Position numbers and translations under genes: made by a program | IMG/VR virus record: IMGVR_UViG_3300036853_000113 | Coordinates: 1-61,626 of that record | Reading direction: 5' to 3' (one strand) | DNA: 61,626 nucleotides | From: a virus | In this document: positions 58,036-61,626 of the stretch, piece after piece | Layout: each line of letters starts with the position of its first letter | How positions within the stretch are numbered: the stretch's first letter is position 1 | The notes under the pieces: generated by a model | The model's database searches: none | What the model was told of the DNA's origin: nothing | What the model saw: only the letters and a program-made list of their open reading frames with translations

Positions 58036-58345
58036 CGACGACGAAAAGTGGTTGAGAGATTTCTTCAAACACGCGAAGGAAGAAATGCTCCCGAAGATGA
58101 AGGGGTCAGCGCTCAGCGTCGTTATCGCGGCTGAACCCGACATCAAGCTGTGCCTCGAAGTCGGCGCGGCAGTTCTTTACGACAAGCCGATCGTGGTCGT
58201 ATTGCCGAAGGGTCGTGCGGTGGGCGCGAATCTGAAGCGCATCGCCTCAGTCATCGTTGAAGGCGAGATAGGCGACCCGGATTTTTCTCAGCGCCTTCAG
58301 GATGCTCTAAAGGCAGTCACCGACAACGACATCAGGGCGAAGTGA
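58025..58345 (+). CDS. Nucleoside 2-deoxyribosyltransferase-like protein
   Basis: This 106-residue protein starts at a GTG inside the previous gene's end. The core ALSVVIAAEPDIKLCLEVGA, VLYDKPIVVVLPKGRA and LKRIASVIVEGE follows the Rossmann-like pattern of the nucleoside deoxyribosyltransferase family (A.ElG.A....KPI). It is shorter than typical enzymes, so it may be a stand-alone binding version. A nucleotide-salvage or signalling role is inferred. Confidence 0.6.
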   Translation: MTIDDDEKWLRDFFKHAKEEMLPKMKGSALSVVIAAEPDIKLCLEVGAAVLYDKPIVVVLPKGRAVGANLKRIASVIVEGEIGDPDFSQRLQDALKAVTDNDIRAK

Positions 58346-58357
58346 GTCTTCTGTCCA

Positions 58358-58597
58358 ATGTATGAGCGAGTCAGCACGACGAAGCACAACGGTGAGCTGC
58401 ACGTCGAGGTCAGAGCAATCTGCGAAGGCGGCTGCAATCGCACCTTTGACTTCCTCGTGCCGCTCGACGACTGGCAGAAGTGGCAATCAGGCGCGCTGAT
58501 TCAAGTCGCGCTGAAGTCAGTTCACAAAGACTTGCGCGAACTGCTGATTTCAGGTCTGTGCGGTTCGTGCTTCGACAACCTAATGAGTGAGGAGTGA
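58358..58597 (+). CDS. Hypothetical Cys-containing protein, 79 residues
   Basis: Blocks VEVRAICEGGCNRTFDFLVP and LLISGLCGSCFDNLM hold two Cys pairs that could bind one metal ion. It lies in the accessory operon with GGAGTG after its end serving the next gene. Its function is unknown. Confidence 0.58.
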   Translation: MYERVSTTKHNGELHVEVRAICEGGCNRTFDFLVPLDDWQKWQSGALIQVALKSVHKDLRELLISGLCGSCFDNLMSEE

Positions 58598-58604
58598 AAG
58601 AGAA

Positions 58605-58805
58605 ATGGCGGTAGGTCCCGGCAAGTATGATGCGGCCTGCACAAAGGTCCGCGAAGAGACAGGCGGCTCCGTGCTGCTCTGCGTAATCAGTGGCATCTAC
58701 GGCAGCGGGTTCTCAGTGCAGGCGACGCCGTATGTCGCGGCTCACATCGTTGAGATACTGCGTTCGACAGCTGACCAGATCGAGCAGTCGATACCGAGGG
58801 CGTAA
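58605..58805 (+). CDS. Hypothetical protein, 66 residues
   Basis: It starts at an ATG after GAGGAG. The sequence (CTKVREETGGSVLLCVISGI, ATPYVAAHIVEILRSTADQI) suggests one strand pair and one helix. No family is recognised. Confidence 0.55.
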   Translation: MAVGPGKYDAACTKVREETGGSVLLCVISGIYGSGFSVQATPYVAAHIVEILRSTADQIEQSIPRA

Positions 58806-58809
58806 CGCG

Positions 58810-59055
58810 ATGCCGAGAGAACAGTCCATCGAAGACCTTATCCGCTTCATTCGCGAGCACAGTCATCCTGTCACATCAGATACGCGCCTCGACTACATCG
58901 TCGGCAGTCGGTGCGCTTACGTCGAAGGCTCTGAGGCGTTCGCCTGCTCGATGTGCGGGCGCACAGTCTACCTGTCGGACGGAGCGCAGATGAAGAAGCT
59001 GCGGCCAGAGATTCCAGTCGCTTGCCTGGAATGCGTCGTTAGGGAGGTCAAGTGA
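58810..59055 (+). CDS. Zinc-ribbon-like protein, 81 residues
   Basis: IEDLIRFIREHSHPVTSDTR is followed by FACSMCGRTVYLSDGAQMKK and VACLECVVREV; the two CxxC pairs form a zinc-ribbon candidate. It is part of the same small-gene operon. A nucleic-acid-binding role is plausible but not shown. Confidence 0.58.
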   Translation: MPREQSIEDLIRFIREHSHPVTSDTRLDYIVGSRCAYVEGSEAFACSMCGRTVYLSDGAQMKKLRPEIPVACLECVVREVK

Positions 59056-59056
59056 A

Positions 59057-59251
59057 ATGAAAAACCTGGAGTCAGGATCGACATCGCTCAGTGCGACAGC
59101 GTGGGTGTATCGAGAGACGCATCAGTCCATCTGCATTCACCAGAAGCGCAGTGAACCCTACATCGAAGAAAAGCAGATTGTCATTCTGAACGCGGAAGAG
59201 ATGTGGGAACTGTATCAGTATTTGCAACGAGTGCTGGAGGTCGAGCGATGA
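59057..59251 (+). CDS. Hypothetical protein, 64 residues
   Basis: AGGGAGG lies before the ATG. A beta-rich start is followed by a helix (EEMWELYQYLQRVLEVE). The stop overlaps the next start (ATGA), tying it to the HTH gene. Its function is unknown. Confidence 0.52.
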   Translation: MKNLESGSTSLSATAWVYRETHQSICIHQKRSEPYIEEKQIVILNAEEMWELYQYLQRVLEVER

Positions 59252-59508
59252 AGCGACGAATCTTTTCCCTACCGGCAGGCGCGCTCGACCCGGAGAAGGT
59301 CATCGCCGCGCGCGAACTGCTCGACTGGACACCGAAAGAATTAGCCGAGGCCGCTGACGTCAATCTCGCGCTGCTCTGTCGCTTCGAGCGCGGACAGGTC
59401 GCAGTGCAGGACATTGAAGATTCTGAACTGCTGCGCGCCATCTTCTACACGTTGCGACGTCACGGCGTCTTCTTTAAGGAAGCAGGCCCGGTCAGGTTTA
59501 CTTCTTAG
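59248..59508 (+). CDS. XRE-family helix-turn-helix protein
   Basis: In this 86-residue protein the HTH is VIAARELLDWTPKELAEAAD then VNLALLCRFERGQVAVQ, a Cro/CI-type fold with a short C-terminal YTLRRHGVFFKEAG typical of single-domain XRE regulators. It ends the rightward accessory operon and meets the leftward HTH gene in an 11-base convergent overlap. It may regulate lysogeny or the accessory operons. The short length argues against a full CI repressor with cleavage domain. Confidence 0.75.
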   Translation: MKRRIFSLPAGALDPEKVIAARELLDWTPKELAEAADVNLALLCRFERGQVAVQDIEDSELLRAIFYTLRRHGVFFKEAGPVRFTS

Positions 59509-59809
59509 GCGTCAGGCGTTCCCGCACCCGCTTGGCCACCTCTTCCGGTATCCGCATTTGAGGATGCTTTCGTCCTGGGATGTACATCACTCCAGGCTCG
59601 TTCTTGAACATTTGCCGAACAGTAGAAGGCCCCACGTGCCACAGATCGGCCAACGTCGCGACCTTGAAGATTTTCTCTTCCTGCTCTCTGTAATGGACCA
59701 GCCTACTTTCGAGCTGATTTATCCTCTCCAGCAATGCCTCGACGACCCTGCGCATTGCCTCTTCTATCTCTTCTTTTGTTGCCACATTTCCAGCATTTTC
59801 CGTGTGCAT
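59498..59809 (-). CDS. HTH protein with coiled-coil N-terminus
   Basis: This protein has about 103 residues (a GTG- or ATG-type extension to 59830 is possible). An N-terminal coiled coil (IEEAMRRVVEALLERINQLE) precedes an HTH, FKVATLADLWHVGPSTVRQM with FKNEPGVMYIPGRKHPQMRI. This core is clearly related to the small HTH protein at 61371-61595 (shared L-x-W-V-S/G-x-x-T-V/L-R pattern, GV..I.G and RIPE.VA.RV). It may dimerise and bind the palindromes at its own start. Confidence 0.68.
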   Translation of the reverse strand: MHTENAGNVATKEEIEEAMRRVVEALLERINQLESRLVHYREQEEKIFKVATLADLWHVGPSTVRQMFKNEPGVMYIPGRKHPQMRIPEEVAKRVRERLTPKK

Positions 59810-60028
59810 GTTTTGTGCACAAATTACCATAATTCAGCGCGATTTGAGTAAAAGCGCGTGAATCTACGTGCACACGAAATCAGTAAGTTATAGATTTTAT
59901 AGGGTGTTAGGAGCTTCTCGAAGTATAACTACACCATTTTTTAACTCTACTGTTTTCAGTTGTTTACGGTGATCGTAGAAACCCGTGTGTCGCTTTTGTG
60001 CCTCTTTTCTACTATAATTAGCCTCACC
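59810..60028. promoter_or_regulatory. AT-rich region before integrase: operator palindromes and possible attP
   Basis: A perfect palindrome TTTGTGCACAAA lies at 59812-59823, three bases from the leftward HTH start. Related GTGTGCA sites occur near 59802 and, inverted, at 59866-59877. From 59880 to 59960 the DNA is much more AT-rich than the rest of the genome. A minus-strand frame there ends in LKNGVVILREAPNTL, which could be a captured host gene end. TATAAT at 60013-60018 lies just 11 bases before the integrase ATG, implying a very short leader. The attP call is a guess from position. Confidence 0.42.
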
Positions 60029-61435
60029 ATGAAGACCTCCAGCGAAGATAAATACCAACTGAAATCGCCGCAAGCAATCGTCAAAGCCTATACCCGGCAC
60101 ACAGCGAAATGCCCTCATAGACGAAAGAAGAACTTCAACCAGTGCTCTTGCGCGAAACATCTCAGCATCAGGCTTCGCGGGCAGCAGCCGGTCAGACGGA
60201 CGCTAAACACACCGTCTTGGGCAGACGCGAAAAAGGAAGCCGATAAGGTCATCGAATCGCTCGATCCGAAAAACCAGCGGCTGGCCGAACTGGAGCGCGA
60301 GAAAACGAAACGTGTCTTCGCTCGCGTATCGCTCGCCGAATCAATCACGCGTTTCCTCGAAACCAAGCGACAGGAATTGGCGAAGGACTCCAGAACGCCG
60401 AATCAATATAAGGTTGCAACCAATATGCTGACTGTCTGGGCGAAGGAGCGCAGCGTCACGCATCTAGACGAGATCAAGGACACGGACCTGGAACGCTGGT
60501 ACTGGCAGACGGATGTACCGACAGCTTGGGGTCGGTTGAAGGAGAGCACCCGTTCCCAGCGCTGGACCATGCTGCGCAGCTTCTTTCTTTTCTGTAAAAC
60601 TCGACGGCTGATCGACGACAACCCCATCGCGCTGATTAAGAAGTGCAAGGCGGACAAGTCGGTCCAGGGTCCTTACTCTGTAGCACAGGAAGAGCAGCTA
60701 CTTCAGGCAGCGCTTTCGCTTCCCATTCCCTACTCAATTCCGCGCCGCGACAAGGCGGTCTATCGTCAGCGCCTCTTTGCCTTTATCTTGCTCCTGCGCT
60801 ATACCGGCTCTGACGTCTGCGACGCGATGGAGTTCAGACCGGAACGAATCAGGAGCCAGGAAATTGATGGCGAGCTGGCATTCAGCTACAGCTACTTCCG
60901 GCGAAAGACGCGAAACAGCAAAGCGCACCGAATCCCCTGCGTCATGGAACTGCCTGACTGGGTGGCGAAGACTCTCCTAAACGTTCCCCTGTCGTCGACC
61001 GATTCCGCGGAACTGCCATTCCGCGGCCAAGGTCAACTGCGCTCCGATTTCTGGTCAGCTCCGATCATGCGCTGCTTGACACAGGCCGGGATTACGCACG
61101 TCTCCTGCGGCAAGGGAAACGACAACGTCGAGCGCTTCCATACAGCGAACGTGAAGCAGCTGCGCCACACCTTTGCCGTCCGACAGCTGAGTCTGGGTTA
61201 TTCCTGGGAAGAAGTCGCCGGTATGCTAGGCCACACCGATACCGAGATGATGCGGATTCACTACGCGCCGTTTGTTGACGAGCTCTATACTGCGACGGTT
61301 GCGCGACAGGCAAGAATGCGGAGAGCTGCCGAGGGCTCGACGCGGAAAGCACTCTCAGCGAACCACGGTCTCACCCTCGTTTCCCCAGCTTCGCGTGAAC
61401 TCGCTCAGCTACGCTTTCCGGAATCCGCATCGTGA
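60029..61435 (+). CDS. Tyrosine-family integrase
   Basis: This 468-residue protein has an N-terminal zinc-like motif (CPHRRKKNFNQCSC near residue 20), a SAM-like core-binding domain at 115-225 (LAESITRFLETKRQELAKDS) and a catalytic domain at 235-430. Seen catalytic residues are Lys376 and Arg379 (VKQLRHTFA), His402 (LGHTD) and Tyr412 (HYAPF). The first Arg, expected in a TGLR-type motif, is not there: the sequence is RYTGSDVCDAMEF. The ATG at 60029 is chosen over a TTG at 59960. It inserts the phage into the host chromosome. Confidence 0.85.
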   Translation: MKTSSEDKYQLKSPQAIVKAYTRHTAKCPHRRKKNFNQCSCAKHLSIRLRGQQPVRRTLNTPSWADAKKEADKVIESLDPKNQRLAELEREKTKRVFARVSLAESITRFLETKRQELAKDSRTPNQYKVATNMLTVWAKERSVTHLDEIKDTDLERWYWQTDVPTAWGRLKESTRSQRWTMLRSFFLFCKTRRLIDDNPIALIKKCKADKSVQGPYSVAQEEQLLQAALSLPIPYSIPRRDKAVYRQRLFAFILLLRYTGSDVCDAMEFRPERIRSQEIDGELAFSYSYFRRKTRNSKAHRIPCVMELPDWVAKTLLNVPLSSTDSAELPFRGQGQLRSDFWSAPIMRCLTQAGITHVSCGKGNDNVERFHTANVKQLRHTFAVRQLSLGYSWEEVAGMLGHTDTEMMRIHYAPFVDELYTATVARQARMRRAAEGSTRKALSANHGLTLVSPASRELAQLRFPESAS

Positions 61436-61595
61436 AGTAGCTACGCTTGAGCTTGCGCCCGACACGGCGCGAGGGCTGCCCGATCAACAGGACGCCGTCC
61501 TCGGCTTCGAACAACCTGCGCAGCGTCGCCGTGCTGACGCCCCAGATTTCGGCGAGTTCCTGCAAATGAAAGTGTCTCTCGATGGCGGTCGGCAT
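61371..61595 (-). CDS. Small HTH protein
   Basis: This 74-residue protein has an HTH, LQELAEIWGVSTATLRRLFE, then DGVLLIGQPSRRVGRKLKRS and YFTMRIPESVAERV. This is the same fold and wording as the leftward HTH protein at 59498-59809, without its coiled coil. The 3' end overlaps the integrase end by 65 bases in convergent orientation, and the 5' end lies in the 127-bp terminal duplication. It may be a regulator of integration or excision acting on the dyads at 162-182 and 405-423. Confidence 0.7.
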   Translation of the reverse strand: MPTAIERHFHLQELAEIWGVSTATLRRLFEAEDGVLLIGQPSRRVGRKLKRSYFTMRIPESVAERVHAKLGKRG

Positions 61596-61626
61596 TTCTG
61601 AATCCTCCAGGTAATTGGAGTCGATT
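61500..61626. repeat. Terminal duplication, right copy
   Basis: Identical to bases 1-127. The small HTH gene begins inside it and reads cleanly across 61500, so joining the two ends restores one continuous intergenic region between that gene and the excisionase-like gene. This supports circularity. Confidence 0.93.

Noticed and set aside
1-61626. tRNA or rRNA genes
   Set aside because: I found no cloverleaf-like sequence with the usual T-loop (GGTTCRANTCC) and acceptor pairing by eye; a covariance search would be needed to exclude a degenerate one.

Overview
The window is one circular viral genome of about 61,499 bp. The first 127 bases are repeated exactly as the last 127 bases, and the gene layout is that of a complete temperate, long-tailed (siphovirus-type) phage. 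An HK97-type head module (P27 small terminase, Terminase_1-type large subunit, HK97 portal, S78 protease, HK97 major capsid), a tail module with a 1,142-residue tape measure, a lysis cassette, a replication and recombination operon and a tyrosine integrase are all present. Base composition is GC-rich throughout. The host cannot be read from the sequence. The integrase type, a DUF2934-like protein and the polysaccharide-related genes suggest a soil bacterium, possibly an Acidobacteriota, but this is only a guess.

Layout. (1) 0-0.8 kb plus 59.2-61.6 kb, contiguous on the circle: integrase, an excisionase-like HTH protein, an XRE-type HTH protein and two related small HTH proteins, separated by dyad-rich intergenic DNA; this is the lysogeny region. 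(2) 34.3 kb down to 0.8 kb, minus strand: lysis genes, HNH nuclease, a ParB-like / ABC ATPase-GNAT / ASCH group, terminase, portal, protease, capsid, three family-2 glycosyltransferases, head-tail connectors, tail tube, G/GT-type chaperones, tape measure, tail tip, a 1,683-residue fibre and a secreted beta-helix protein. (3) 34.7-48.8 kb, plus strand: annealing-protein candidate, Cas4/AddB-like nuclease, Rad50-like ATPase, HNH nucleases, an O-like initiator carrying iterons and an A-rich stretch, primase-helicase, then a set of unknown genes separated by unusual repeat arrays. (4) 48.8-52.0 kb, plus strand: a family-13 glycoside hydrolase and a secreted beta-propeller-like protein. (5) 52.0-54.5 kb, minus strand, and 54.8-59.5 kb, plus strand: two operons of small, mostly zinc-binding or unknown accessory proteins.

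The most unusual content is two families of degenerate, strictly periodic, non-coding repeats in the early plus-strand operon. Family A has alternating 10-mers GAGAGCACCA and GAGYGARCCA, separated by 8-base variable spacers (18-bp step, 36-bp full period). It makes four arrays totalling about 65 units at 37.5, 45.6, 47.1 and 48.3 kb, which run into the ends of neighbouring genes. Family B has runs of the pentamer GGCNN, each ending in a GC-rich hairpin with a CGCG-type stem and an A-rich tail. It makes four modules at 43.4-44.65 kb. All copies have the same orientation as transcription. The two largest family A arrays flank a gene for a helix-hairpin-helix protein that resembles the C-terminal domain of IS110 transposases but shows neither the N-terminal catalytic domain nor the serine motif. 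I do not recognise either repeat family as a described element.
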